A stretch of DNA of 64,000 nucleotides from Pseudomonadota bacterium (GTDB taxonomy: Bacteria; Desulfobacterota; Desulfovibrionia; Desulfovibrionales; Desulfovibrionaceae): contig JAEZYD010000022.1 in NCBI GenBank assembly GCA_023419375.1, forward strand, positions 166,122 to 230,121, written 5' to 3'. A model generated the notes under the pieces. It saw only the letters and a list, made by a program, of their open reading frames with translations, searched no databases and was not told where the DNA came from. Positions 27,903-37,176 of the stretch are shown here, piece by piece. Numbering within the stretch: the first letter of the stretch is position 1; each line of letters begins with the position of its first letter. Position numbers and translations under genes: made by a program.

Positions 27903-28113
27903 GAACTCTACTCCAGAATACGAAAAACTTCGGACAAACAGAGGCACTCCCCGCCGGGTAATCCAGCGCAGCCACCTGCTTTTGTAGTAAACAGCTAGGA
28001 ATACGTTGGCAAGGAGGATGAAAGTGCTGGCACAGGCCGCACTCGGTACAAAGACAGAACCCGCGCAGCAGGACAGCCTGAAGGACAGCACCGTGAATGT
28101 GCGCTGAAAAGAC

Positions 28114-30726
28114 TCAACAGCCCGGCGGCAAAGGCCTGTCGAGCAGCGAGGCCATGTCGCCGCCCAGCTTTTCCTTGAGGGCCAAGGCGCGCTCCTGCTC
28201 CAGCATGATCATGTCCACCTGCCGGGTGTGGATGAGCAGGTAGCCGAGCATGCGGGTTTTTTGCAGAATATCGGCAGCCGGGAAGTTTTCCGCCACGGCA
28301 AAAAGTGAATCGTCCTTCACATCAGCACGGAAGCCATGCGCCTCCAGCAGGTCGGCTACCATGCGGGCACGCAGGCGGCGGCGCTGGCGGTCGGCTGCCC
28401 CGCCCTTGAACTGGAAGCTCACAAAATTTTCATGATTATTTGCGCCAGCCAGGCTTTCCACCGTACAGAAGTGATAGCCGTAGCGGGCCTGCAAAATCAT
28501 GTAATTATCAGAAATGATAAAAAAGTTTTTGTTGGACATGGCATTGGGCGCTGTGCTTTCCAGATCCGGATTCATGGTGCTTTCAAGCATCACACTCATG
28601 AAGCCCGAGGCGCTTGCCGCTGGCGGCCCGGCCCAGGGCACGGCCACCATGCCGTCCCACAGCGCCAGCATGGGCGTACTGGCAATATCGGCGATATCCA
28701 CCACCGCGCCGCCCACATGCCGCCTGAAACCGCCGCCCATGTCCACAATCCAGTACTGAAGCTTGACCCCGGCCTTGAGCTGCTTGCCCATGCGCTGGTT
28801 GACGTCCGAGCCTTCCTCAAACATGAGCTGTACGGATTTTTCGTGGCAAAAGCGGGTGATGTCGTGCAGGGTCTGGCAATGTTCCGGCGCAAATTCCGGC
28901 GATTCCGGATCCAGCAGATGCAGGGGCACCATCAGTGTAGCCAGGGCTTCAAGCCGCTGATGCACCGGGCTGCCTTCCATGAGGTTCGGCGGCTCCGACA
29001 CATGGGCGGCAAGCTCGGGATTCAGCCCCGCAAATACAGCGCAGCGCACGGCATCCAGCGTGGCGTCCCCGGCATTGTCCAGCAGGTTACAGGCATCAGG
29101 CAGGCTGAACACGGCTGGCAGGCGGTATTCGCGCGCCACAGAGGCCAGATGCCCTGCCATGCCGCCTGTTTCGCTGACCATGCCAGACGCGCGCGAAAGC
29201 AGGGGCGCCCAGCGGGGTAAGGCCCGCTCAACCACCAGAATGCCGCCCTTGGGGAAGGAAAGCATGTCCGCTTCCTTGCGGGCAACAAACACTGGCCCCA
29301 TGCCCACGCCGGGGCTTACGGCAACGCCACCGCAAGCCAGCATGGAAAGGCCCTCGGGCAGATTTTCCGCCAGAATTTTACACTCGCCCGCTCCCACCGC
29401 TGCGCCGTCAGAAACATCGGCGCGGTTTTCCGTGGCGGCATCCGCCTCGTGCAGGGGGCGGCTTTGCAGCACCACAATGCGCCCGTTGCGGGAATCAAGC
29501 GCCCACTCCACATCCTGCGGTTCGGCGTAGTATTCCTCCAGCGCCAGCGCGACCTGGGCAAGGTCTGCGGCCTGCGCATCCGTAAGGCTGGCTGACACGC
29601 CAGCAAGCCCGGCAAGAGTCTTGCTGATAGGCTGCGGCGGATTGGTGCGGGTAAAAATAAAAACATCGGGGGTAACTGCGCCGTCCACCACGGCCTGAGG
29701 CAGGCCCGGCACGGCATTGAGCAGCACCTGCTCCTGCCCGCGCGCGGCAGCCACAGGATCACGGCTGTAGGCCACGCCGCCAGCGGCGGCGGGCACCATG
29801 GCAAGCACGCCCACGCACATGGGCGCGGCATCGTCAGGGATGCCGTGCTGATACCGATAGCTCATGGCGGTCACGGCATACTTGCTGGCGATAATTTCTT
29901 TCCAAACTTCGCAGGCTTCTTCCGGGGGTACGTTAAGCTCGGAGCGGTACTGCCCGGCAAAGGAGACGCCCAGCGAATCTTCGCCCACGGCGCTGCTGCG
30001 CAGCGCAAGGGCAAGCCCCGGCCCGGCCCGGCGCTGCATGGCGGCCACGGCCTCGGTGATTTCCTGCTCCAGTTCCGGCGGCAGCGGCGCGCTGAGCACG
30101 GCCTGCTGCAATGCCGCAGAAAGACTGAAAACTTCATCCAGGCTGTGCATATCCGTAGCCTGAATGCGGCGGTTCAGCTCGCTGTGCAGCCCGCTGTATT
30201 CCATAAAGCGGTAGTAGGCGCTGACCGTCACGGCAAAACCGTCCGGCACGTCCAGCCCCGCGTGGGCCGCCACTTCGCCCAGATTGGCCATCTTGCCGCC
30301 CACAAGGGTGATGTGGTGCAGGCGGATATCGCCAAGCGGCATGATATTGGGGCCGTCCTGATGCGGCTGGTCTTCAAGCAGATTCTGCATCTGCTCACGA
30401 ATGCGGTCAAAGGCCTGCTGCAAAGGCTCGTAGCCTTCATCTGAAAGCGCGTTGAGATCGCGCACCATCTGAAAAACCGCCGTTACGGCGCGGGTGCTTA
30501 CGGCATGCACGTAATCCATGCCAAAAGGCCGCGCGCCGGAGAGGTGCTCCTCCACATCGCTCATGGCCTCAAGGGCTGTCTTGTTGGACGACAGCAAACG
30601 GCGAAAGCGCGCGCAACGCTCCCGCAGGTGGGCCTTGAAGGCCTCCTCACGGGCAAGCTGTTCCGCGTCCGGCTCATCCGAGCCATCGCGCCCCAGCCAT
30701 TTTCGCAGGCAGTCGAGCACCGTCAT
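28114..30726 (-). CDS. PEP-synthase-like protein without TIM barrel (motifs intact)
   Basis: This is an 870-residue protein. Residues 1-120 are a helical N-terminal region. About 135-425 is the ATP-grasp PEP/pyruvate-binding domain with GGKMANLGE (143-151), RSSAVGED (243-250), SFAGQ (255-259), GGVAYSRDP (316-324) and PQDVEWAL. About 460-560 is the swivelling phosphohistidine domain with GGMAGHLASVARE, catalytic His526. The expected C-terminal PEP/pyruvate TIM barrel of PEP synthase or PPDK is not seen. Residues about 600-860 form a different domain shared with the paralogue at 32859. It could transfer phosphate from ATP to its histidine, but the acceptor is unknown. It is the last gene of an operon, one base after the response regulator. 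Confidence 0.85.
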   Translation of the reverse strand: MTVLDCLRKWLGRDGSDEPDAEQLAREEAFKAHLRERCARFRRLLSSNKTALEAMSDVEEHLSGARPFGMDYVHAVSTRAVTAVFQMVRDLNALSDEGYEPLQQAFDRIREQMQNLLEDQPHQDGPNIMPLGDIRLHHITLVGGKMANLGEVAAHAGLDVPDGFAVTVSAYYRFMEYSGLHSELNRRIQATDMHSLDEVFSLSAALQQAVLSAPLPPELEQEITEAVAAMQRRAGPGLALALRSSAVGEDSLGVSFAGQYRSELNVPPEEACEVWKEIIASKYAVTAMSYRYQHGIPDDAAPMCVGVLAMVPAAAGGVAYSRDPVAAARGQEQVLLNAVPGLPQAVVDGAVTPDVFIFTRTNPPQPISKTLAGLAGVSASLTDAQAADLAQVALALEEYYAEPQDVEWALDSRNGRIVVLQSRPLHEADAATENRADVSDGAAVGAGECKILAENLPEGLSMLACGGVAVSPGVGMGPVFVARKEADMLSFPKGGILVVERALPRWAPLLSRASGMVSETGGMAGHLASVAREYRLPAVFSLPDACNLLDNAGDATLDAVRCAVFAGLNPELAAHVSEPPNLMEGSPVHQRLEALATLMVPLHLLDPESPEFAPEHCQTLHDITRFCHEKSVQLMFEEGSDVNQRMGKQLKAGVKLQYWIVDMGGGFRRHVGGAVVDIADIASTPMLALWDGMVAVPWAGPPAASASGFMSVMLESTMNPDLESTAPNAMSNKNFFIISDNYMILQARYGYHFCTVESLAGANNHENFVSFQFKGGAADRQRRRLRARMVADLLEAHGFRADVKDDSLFAVAENFPAADILQKTRMLGYLLIHTRQVDMIMLEQERALALKEKLGGDMASLLDRPLPPGC

Positions 30727-30727
30727 G

Positions 30728-31105
30728 TCACATAGCGGACCGGGCCGCTTCCTCCATCTTGATAATCAGCTCGCTGATGGCCACGGGCTTGAGCATGTAG
30801 TCATACGCACCCAGATCAAGCCCCTGCACGGCCACGCCCATGCAGGCATGCCCCGTAAGCAGAATGACAGGCAGGTTGGGGGCTTTTTCCTTCATGTGGC
30901 GCAGAGTTTCCAGACCATCCATGCCGGGCATGCGCACATCCATGACCACAATCTGGAACATCTCGCCCGATTGCAGGGCCTGATCCAACAGATCAAGGGC
31001 CGACTGACCATCGGGCGCGGTTACAACTTCCATACCGCGCCGGGTAAGGCGTTTTTCCATCAGTTCCAGAAATTCCACTTCGTCGTCCACAAACAATGCG
31101 CGCAT
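30728..31105 (-). CDS. Single-domain response regulator (CheY-like)
   Basis: This 125-residue receiver domain has no output domain. It has the acidic pair in FVDDE, the phosphoacceptor Asp in VMDVRMPGMDG, the Thr in ILLTGHA, and the Lys in MLKPVA. The ATG at 31105 has an AGGAGG site; an in-frame ATG at 31120 lies before it. It sits between a histidine kinase and a PEP-synthase-like gene. Its target may be one of the two PEP-synthase-like proteins; this is inference from context. Confidence 0.93.
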   Translation of the reverse strand: MRALFVDDEVEFLELMEKRLTRRGMEVVTAPDGQSALDLLDQALQSGEMFQIVVMDVRMPGMDGLETLRHMKEKAPNLPVILLTGHACMGVAVQGLDLGAYDYMLKPVAISELIIKMEEAARSAM

Positions 31106-31155
31106 GGAGGCCTCCTTCATATGGCAGCATGCCCCGTTGGGGCCGCCTAGTGGTA

Positions 31156-32859
31156 TTATGCTTCTGCGCTTTCTTCAGGCGCGAGCTGCGGCGGTTCCGC
31201 AGGCAGAAAAATATTGAATGTGGTGCCGTGCCCAAGTTCGCTCTGCACGTCTATGCGCCCACCGAGCTTTTCAAGAATGGTGTAGCAGATGGCAAGGCCA
31301 AGCCCTGTGCCCTCGCCCACCTTCTTGGTGGTAAAGAAGGGGTCGAAAATCTGACGCAGGGTTTCCTGATCCATGCCCGGCCCTGTATCGGTAAAGGAAA
31401 CGCGCACTCCGGTGCGCCAGGGCTGCGTGCTGACGGTCAGGGTGCCATTCTTGCCCATGGCATCAATGGCATTGTCTATCACATTGATGAATATCTGTTC
31501 AAGCTGGGCCGGGTCGGACAAAATTACGGGAACATGGGCATCGTACTGCCGCACAATGGCGATGTTGCGGTTGGCGGCCTCGGTTTTGAGCATCTCCACG
31601 GCCTGATCTGCCAGGGAACTGATAAGAATCTCCGTGCGGCCCGGATTCATGCGCCGCCCAAAGCCCAGCATGCGTTGGGTTATGCCCTTGGCGCGCTTGA
31701 CGTGCTGCTCGATTTTTTCCGTACTGTCAAAAATTTCTTTGTAATTCTTCATGGTTGACGGGTCTTCATCGTCCAGCAGGTCACGTATCCAGCCCGCGTT
31801 TTCCTGAATGAGCATCAGGGGATTGTTGACCTCGTGCGCCACGCCAGCCGCCATCTTGCCCAAAGCTGCCATCTTGCTTGACTGCAACATGCGCGCGTCA
31901 ATGTGGGCCTGCTTTTGATCCGAGGCCTCAAGCGAAGCCACAAGCCGCCGGGTGCACAGCTCCGCGCCCATGCAGGTCAGCGCGCCGCCAAGCAGGGTAA
32001 AGAATAGTATCAGCGCCTTGAGCTGCCGCAGGGGCTTGAGGCTGTCGCGCACATCATCCATGACCACCAGCACCCAGGGCATGGAGTCCAGCCGCATCAT
32101 GGCCACCACCATTTCTTCGCCGCTGGGTATGGTGGCATGCATGGTCACAACGTTGTTGCGGGTCAGGTTCTCCTGCGGCAGGGCAAAGCTGCCCATGATC
32201 TCGCCGTAAAAACGTGAACTCGTTTGCAAGATACCGTTATTACTTACAATAAAAGCGTCGCTATGCGGCCCGGAATAAATGCGCCGCAGCAGGGCGTCGA
32301 TGGCGTCCATGTCAATGGTGGCGCGCATGATGTAGCTGCGCCCGCCTTCGTGCCGCAACACGGCAATGATAAAATGCGGCACATGCCGGTAGCCCATGAA
32401 CACATCGCTGACGTACACGCCCTTGCGCACCACTTCTGAAAACCAGGGCGCTTCCGAATAATTGGCGTCGCGCAGGTCAAACGGCCCCACGTAAGAAACA
32501 TGGCGGCCATCCATGCCGATGATGCCAAGATCCACAAACGAGCGGCTGTTGCTTTGTAGCACGGAGAAAATTTCGCTCAGGCGCGCAGGGTTGCTCAAGT
32601 CAGAATACGGGTGGGTGAAGGCCAGGTTTTTGACCTGCGCGATGCGCTCCACCATGAAGGTATCAAGGGCGCGGTGCTTGCTGCTGATGACAGCCTCAAT
32701 GCCCGCAGTAATTTTTTCGTCATAAATGGCGCTGAGCCTGTCCAGACAAAAAATCCCCAGAGCAACCAGAGGCGTAAGAGCCATGAGCAGCAGCGTTATC
32801 AGCAAACGGCGGTATATGGCCCTGTAGCCTCTGTGGGATGCAGGCACGGTGGACGACAT
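31156..32859 (-). CDS. Membrane sensor histidine kinase (dCache)
   Basis: This 567-residue kinase has a first helix near 19-40, a periplasmic double-Cache-like sensor to about 285, and a second helix near 290-310. A HisKA-type helix carries the phosphoacceptor His in GVAHEVNNPLMLI. A GHKL ATPase domain follows, with the N-box NVIDNAIDAMG, G1 DTGPGMD and G2 GEGTGLGLAI. The start ATG overlaps the stop of the upstream PEP-synthase-like gene (TAATG) and has an AGGAGG site. The likely partner is the receiver gene 50 bases downstream. The Cache fold suggests a small-molecule ligand, not identified. Confidence 0.94.
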   Translation of the reverse strand: MSSTVPASHRGYRAIYRRLLITLLLMALTPLVALGIFCLDRLSAIYDEKITAGIEAVISSKHRALDTFMVERIAQVKNLAFTHPYSDLSNPARLSEIFSVLQSNSRSFVDLGIIGMDGRHVSYVGPFDLRDANYSEAPWFSEVVRKGVYVSDVFMGYRHVPHFIIAVLRHEGGRSYIMRATIDMDAIDALLRRIYSGPHSDAFIVSNNGILQTSSRFYGEIMGSFALPQENLTRNNVVTMHATIPSGEEMVVAMMRLDSMPWVLVVMDDVRDSLKPLRQLKALILFFTLLGGALTCMGAELCTRRLVASLEASDQKQAHIDARMLQSSKMAALGKMAAGVAHEVNNPLMLIQENAGWIRDLLDDEDPSTMKNYKEIFDSTEKIEQHVKRAKGITQRMLGFGRRMNPGRTEILISSLADQAVEMLKTEAANRNIAIVRQYDAHVPVILSDPAQLEQIFINVIDNAIDAMGKNGTLTVSTQPWRTGVRVSFTDTGPGMDQETLRQIFDPFFTTKKVGEGTGLGLAICYTILEKLGGRIDVQSELGHGTTFNIFLPAEPPQLAPEESAEA

Positions 32860-35486
32860 TAACGGGCCTCCTGAGATGGAGAATCAGCAACGCCAGCCAG
32901 GGATTCCCCCCTGAAAAGCGCCCGGCAGTGGGCCAGCATTTCCTTGCGGCGGGCCGCAACCTGGCCTGGGTCCTGCATGATCATGTCGAGCTGGCGGGTG
33001 TGGATGGTCATGTACCCTGCCACCGCCAGCAGGCGCTCGCCTTCTTCCTTGTCCAGATCCTTGAGCGTGGCGCTCACGGCATCGTTGCGCACAACGGGCG
33101 AAAAGCCGAACTCCCAAAGAATATCGGCCACAAAGCGCACCCGCAGAATACGGCGCTCAATGTCGGCAGCGCCGCCGCGCAACTGGAAATTCAGATAGTT
33201 CTCGCTGGTGCGCTCTGAAAGGCGCGCCTCAACCGAAACAAAATGGAAGCCAAAGCGGGAATGCAGGCTGCAATAATCGCTGGAGATAAGAAAATAATTT
33301 TTTTCAGTGAAATACGCCGTCTGCGCGGCAGGGTCCAGATTGGGATTGGCTGTGGCCTCAAAAAGCACAGAAAGAAACCCCTTGCCGTCCACAGGCGGCG
33401 GCCCCTGCCAGGGGTGGGCGTTCATGCCCTGCCACAGGGCCAGCATGGGCAGCGAAGCAATGTCTTCCACATCAATGACAGGCCCGTTGGGGGTACGCAC
33501 AAAACCGTCACTGAGGTTGACCACCCAGAACTGTTTGACCACCTTGTCGCGCAGTTGCTTGATGCGCTGCGGCGCGTACTTTTTTTCCGAGCCAAGGCTG
33601 AACATGGCGCTCACGGCCTTTTCGTGGCAGTAGCGCACAATGTCGTGATAGGTGGCGCAGTTGGCCGCCTTGAAGTCCACGCTGTCCACCTCGAGCGTCA
33701 GGGGCAGAATGCGCCGGGAGGCGGTTTGCAGAATCTGGTATACAGGGCTGCCGGGCATGTAGTCCTTACCCGGAGGTACCTTGGGCAACAGGGAATCCTG
33801 CCGGTTTTCGTACACGGTGCGCAGGTCTGCGCAAAGGGTGACGCGCTGGCCGCTTTCCACCACTTCCGTAGCCCATTTGAGGCCAAAGACGGCGGGCTTG
33901 CCAAACTCCCGCGCCAGCGAAGCCAGCCGCGAGCCCTGAAAGCCGCGCTCCGACACAATCCCGGCGGCGCGGTCAATGAGCGAACCCCATATGTAATTAT
34001 CGTCCGGCACCACGAGGATGCCGCCGGTGGGGAACCTGCGCGCGTCTTCCCAGCGGCGGGCCACCCAGGCAGGGCCGGATACGCGGCCCGGATTGACCGT
34101 AAATCCACCCTCCAGCAGCAGGACATCGTCCAGAGCCTTGGCAGGCTCCGGCAAGGCGGGTTCTTCCTCCTGCGGCAAGGACATGGGCCGCGCCATGAGC
34201 ATAAAAACGCGTCCCTCGGGGTTGCATGCCCAGGTGAGCACCTCGGGCCTTCCGGCGGCTTCTTCCACAGCCAGGGCGAGCTCTGCGGCGCGTATGGCGG
34301 TAGCATCGTCCAGCACCGGGCGCTTGGCTTTATAGGGACGGCGGTCTGTCACCGTATGCGGCGCCGCGCGCGAAACACTTATGGCGTCCACCGGCATGGT
34401 GGAATATTCCACCTCCTGCGGCAGCCCCGCGCACCCGTAGACGTGCACGTTCTCGCTGTGCGGGGTCAATGGCGCGGATGACTGGGCAATGCCGCCAAAA
34501 CAGCCCTCATCCACCGCCATACAGGTGAGGCAGACGCCAGCCCCCCCTTCTGTCAGCCCACGCGCACGGCGGTAAACAAGTGCCTGAGCGCGCTGCTTGC
34601 TGGACAGGGTTACGCGCACTGCGCGCAAAATATCATCGTCATGCGCCTGCAACGAAACAGGCGGTCCCCACAGCACAACGCCGCAGCCTTCGCCCTCGCC
34701 CGCGGCAGGCGGCCATACGCGCCCGCGCAGCAGGAGCTGCATGGGCTTGTTGCACAGGCCGCGCAAGCGCTGCACCTGCTCAAGGATGGCAGCGGCAAGG
34801 TCTTCCGGCAGGGGGGTCCCCTCCACCAGCGCGCCCAGCTTTTTGGAAAGCCGCGCCAGATGGTTGGGGGCCAGGCCTCCGGCAGCCTGAATGCAACGGT
34901 TGATCTCGCTTTGCAGGTCACCGCTCTGAAAATAGTGCTGGCACCCCGCCGCCGTGACCACAAAACCCTGCGGCACAGCACCGGGAAAAATGGGACGCAG
35001 TTTCTCAAGCCGGGCGGTCGCAGGATCCACCAGCACCCGTCCCTCGCTGTGCAGAGCGGCCAGGCATCCGGCATCATCCTGACACAGGGGAACAACCAGC
35101 GGCCCGAGCAGGCAGGCTTCCGGCTCGTACACTTCTTCCGCCACCAGCTTTTGCAGCTCGCCAAAACGGGCATAGAGGGCCGGGCAAGGCGCGGGATCAA
35201 GCCGCTCAAGCTGCTTGATGCACTGAAAAACCTGGGTGGCCATGGAGGTGCAGAGCGCCCGCACACGATACAGGCCAAAGGGATGATCGCAGCAAAGGGT
35301 GTATTCCAGATCGGTCATGGTTTCCTGAAAGGCGTTCCATGCCGTGAGAAACATGCGGAAGGAGTGGTGCCGCAAGGCAAAAAAGCGTTGGGCTTCCTCC
35401 GCCGCGCTGACGGAAGAAGAGGAAACGGCTTCGTCGCCCCGGCGGGCGCCTCGCGTTAAAAAGCCCAACAGACGGCTCAGGGACAT
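32859..35486 (-). CDS. Degenerate PEP-synthase-like protein (probable pseudoenzyme)
   Basis: This 875-residue paralogue of the protein at 28114 is similar along most of its length, most clearly in the C-terminal domain. Examples are the pairs DIASLPMLALWQGM/DIASTPMLALWDGM and IHTRQLDMIM/IHTRQVDMIM. The catalytic motifs are lost. GGKxANL reads DPATARLEKL, RSSAxxED reads LRGRVWPPA, the SFAGQ motif is gone, and the swivel histidine is Arg520 (CGG at 33929-33927, in GFQGSRLASLARE). It is probably not a catalyst and may regulate or scaffold. The start at 35486 (MSLSRLLGF) has a GGAG site. It is the first gene of the operon and is coupled to the histidine kinase. Confidence 0.85.
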   Translation of the reverse strand: MSLSRLLGFLTRGARRGDEAVSSSSVSAAEEAQRFFALRHHSFRMFLTAWNAFQETMTDLEYTLCCDHPFGLYRVRALCTSMATQVFQCIKQLERLDPAPCPALYARFGELQKLVAEEVYEPEACLLGPLVVPLCQDDAGCLAALHSEGRVLVDPATARLEKLRPIFPGAVPQGFVVTAAGCQHYFQSGDLQSEINRCIQAAGGLAPNHLARLSKKLGALVEGTPLPEDLAAAILEQVQRLRGLCNKPMQLLLRGRVWPPAAGEGEGCGVVLWGPPVSLQAHDDDILRAVRVTLSSKQRAQALVYRRARGLTEGGAGVCLTCMAVDEGCFGGIAQSSAPLTPHSENVHVYGCAGLPQEVEYSTMPVDAISVSRAAPHTVTDRRPYKAKRPVLDDATAIRAAELALAVEEAAGRPEVLTWACNPEGRVFMLMARPMSLPQEEEPALPEPAKALDDVLLLEGGFTVNPGRVSGPAWVARRWEDARRFPTGGILVVPDDNYIWGSLIDRAAGIVSERGFQGSRLASLAREFGKPAVFGLKWATEVVESGQRVTLCADLRTVYENRQDSLLPKVPPGKDYMPGSPVYQILQTASRRILPLTLEVDSVDFKAANCATYHDIVRYCHEKAVSAMFSLGSEKKYAPQRIKQLRDKVVKQFWVVNLSDGFVRTPNGPVIDVEDIASLPMLALWQGMNAHPWQGPPPVDGKGFLSVLFEATANPNLDPAAQTAYFTEKNYFLISSDYCSLHSRFGFHFVSVEARLSERTSENYLNFQLRGGAADIERRILRVRFVADILWEFGFSPVVRNDAVSATLKDLDKEEGERLLAVAGYMTIHTRQLDMIMQDPGQVAARRKEMLAHCRALFRGESLAGVADSPSQEAR

Positions 35487-35559
35487 GGCGGCTCCACAAG
35501 ATAAGGCTGTAAACCTGCGACAACGCGAAAAACCGCGCAGCGCCAACAGTTACACATTG

Positions 35560-35588
35560 AACCTAGCACAGCACTAAGCCGCCTTCAA
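35560..35588 (-). promoter_or_regulatory. Candidate promoter of the PEP-synthase-like/two-component operon
   Basis: On the minus strand TTGAAG (35588-35583), 17 bases, then TAGGTT (35565-35560). It lies about 75 bases before the first ATG and 65 bases after fliI, so the operon may be separate from the flagellar one. No strong terminator is seen after fliI. Confidence 0.5.
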
Positions 35589-35652
35589 GCCGCATGTGAC
35601 AGAATTCCCATTCTCAAAAAAACAAATGTGGAAAAGAAAATTATGGATAAAA

Positions 35653-37170
35653 CTACAGCGGCGCAACGCCGTCAGGCTGTTGCGGCACAGGCATGCCGCC
35701 CTGCGGATTGCCTTGGGCGTCGCCCTGCTGGCCATCGCCCATGTCGGCCAGAAGGCGCAACTGGGCCATGCACTGCTCCACAAACTGGGGTTCGCCCACA
35801 TCCTGCCGCAAAAAGGCGTTGATGTCCGGCATCTTGGTAATGGCTGCGTCAATCTCCGCATTGGAGCCCTTGGCGTAGGCACCGATGTTGATCATGTCTT
35901 CCACGCGGCGGAAGGTGCTCATGCAGCGGGTGACAACGCGGCCTGCGAGAACATCCTGCCGGTCGCAGATGTCGGAACGCAGACGGCTGATGGAACGCAG
36001 CACGTCAATGGCGGGGAAATGCCCCTGGTCAGCCAGGTCGCGGGTAAGCACAATATGCCCGTCAAGGATGGAACGCACGGAGTCGGCGATGGGCTCGTTA
36101 AAGTCGTCGCCGTCCACAAGTACGGTATAAATCCCCGTGATGGTTCCCTTGGCGGAACGCCCCGCCCGCTCCAGCAGCTTGGGCAACTGGGCAAAAACCG
36201 AAGGAGTGTAGCCCTTGGTGGTGGGCGGCTCGCCCACGGCCAGCCCCACTTCGCGGGCAGCCATGGCAAAACGGGTTACGGAGTCCATCATCAGCAGCAC
36301 GTCCATGCCCTTGTCGCGAAAATATTCCGAAACAGCCGTGGCCGCGTAGGCCGCGCGCATACGTACAAGGGGGGACTGATCTGACGTGGCGATAACCAGC
36401 ACGGAGCGGGCCATGCCCTCGGGGCCGAGGTCGCGCTCCATAAATTCCACAACTTCGCGCCCGCGTTCGCCGATGAGGGCAATGACGTTGACATCCGCGC
36501 GGGTATAGCGGGCCATCATGCCCATGAGCGTGGATTTGCCCACGCCCGAACCGGCCATAATGCCTACGCGCTGCCCCTTGCCAAGGGTCAGCAGGCTGTT
36601 GACCGAGCGCACGCCCACATCAAGGATATCGGTAATACGCGGGCGTTGCAGAGGGCTTGGCGGGTCGGCATAGATGGGCACCAGCTCTGGATTCCAGCTT
36701 TTGCGGGCCTCCTCAAGCCAGTGGGGCACAAAGGGGCGCTGCTCTTCCTGCTGGCGAAGAAAGTCTTCTCTGGAGCTTTCCCCCGCAGGCAGGGGCGAAA
36801 CATAGAGTTCCGCGCTTATGGGCGCACCGGCATCCAGCGGGGTACCAAAGGCGTCAAAGGCGCGGCCCAGCAAATCCGGCCCCACCGGAAACACCGGGGG
36901 CAGGCTTGTGTTGCGGATACGGCTGCCGGGGCGGATGCCCCGCATGTCGCCATAGGGCATGAACAGCAGATTGCCCTCGCGAAAGCCCACCACTTCGGCG
37001 GCGATGCCGTCGTCGCCTTCATCGGGCAGCATATGGCACACGGCCCCAAGGGGGGCGCGCAAACCGCTGCCCTCGGCCACAAGGCCCACGACCTTGTTGA
37101 CCTTGCCGTAGAGCCGCACGGGAGTGCTTGTTTTGAGCAGCTTTATGCAGGAATCTGGGTCAAGCTTCAT
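35653..37170 (-). CDS. fliI: Flagellar export ATPase FliI
   Basis: FliI is the cytoplasmic ATPase of the flagellar type III export apparatus, related to F1 beta. The 505-residue protein has Walker A GSGVGKSTLMGMM near residue 170 and the downstream block SVTRFAMAAREVGLAVGEPPTTKGYTPSVFAQLP typical of the family. The C terminus has a Gln/Pro/Gly-rich tail of about 25 residues. It is the last gene of the flagellar operon, six bases after fliH. No fliJ is found downstream. Confidence 0.97.
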   Translation of the reverse strand: MKLDPDSCIKLLKTSTPVRLYGKVNKVVGLVAEGSGLRAPLGAVCHMLPDEGDDGIAAEVVGFREGNLLFMPYGDMRGIRPGSRIRNTSLPPVFPVGPDLLGRAFDAFGTPLDAGAPISAELYVSPLPAGESSREDFLRQQEEQRPFVPHWLEEARKSWNPELVPIYADPPSPLQRPRITDILDVGVRSVNSLLTLGKGQRVGIMAGSGVGKSTLMGMMARYTRADVNVIALIGERGREVVEFMERDLGPEGMARSVLVIATSDQSPLVRMRAAYAATAVSEYFRDKGMDVLLMMDSVTRFAMAAREVGLAVGEPPTTKGYTPSVFAQLPKLLERAGRSAKGTITGIYTVLVDGDDFNEPIADSVRSILDGHIVLTRDLADQGHFPAIDVLRSISRLRSDICDRQDVLAGRVVTRCMSTFRRVEDMINIGAYAKGSNAEIDAAITKMPDINAFLRQDVGEPQFVEQCMAQLRLLADMGDGQQGDAQGNPQGGMPVPQQPDGVAPL

Positions 37171-37176
37171 GGCTGG

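Noticed and set aside
28114..30726. Calling the intact paralogue ppsA (PEP synthase)
   Set aside because: The ATP-grasp and phosphohistidine domains fit, but the TIM barrel that binds PEP/pyruvate is not seen, so the reaction cannot be assumed.
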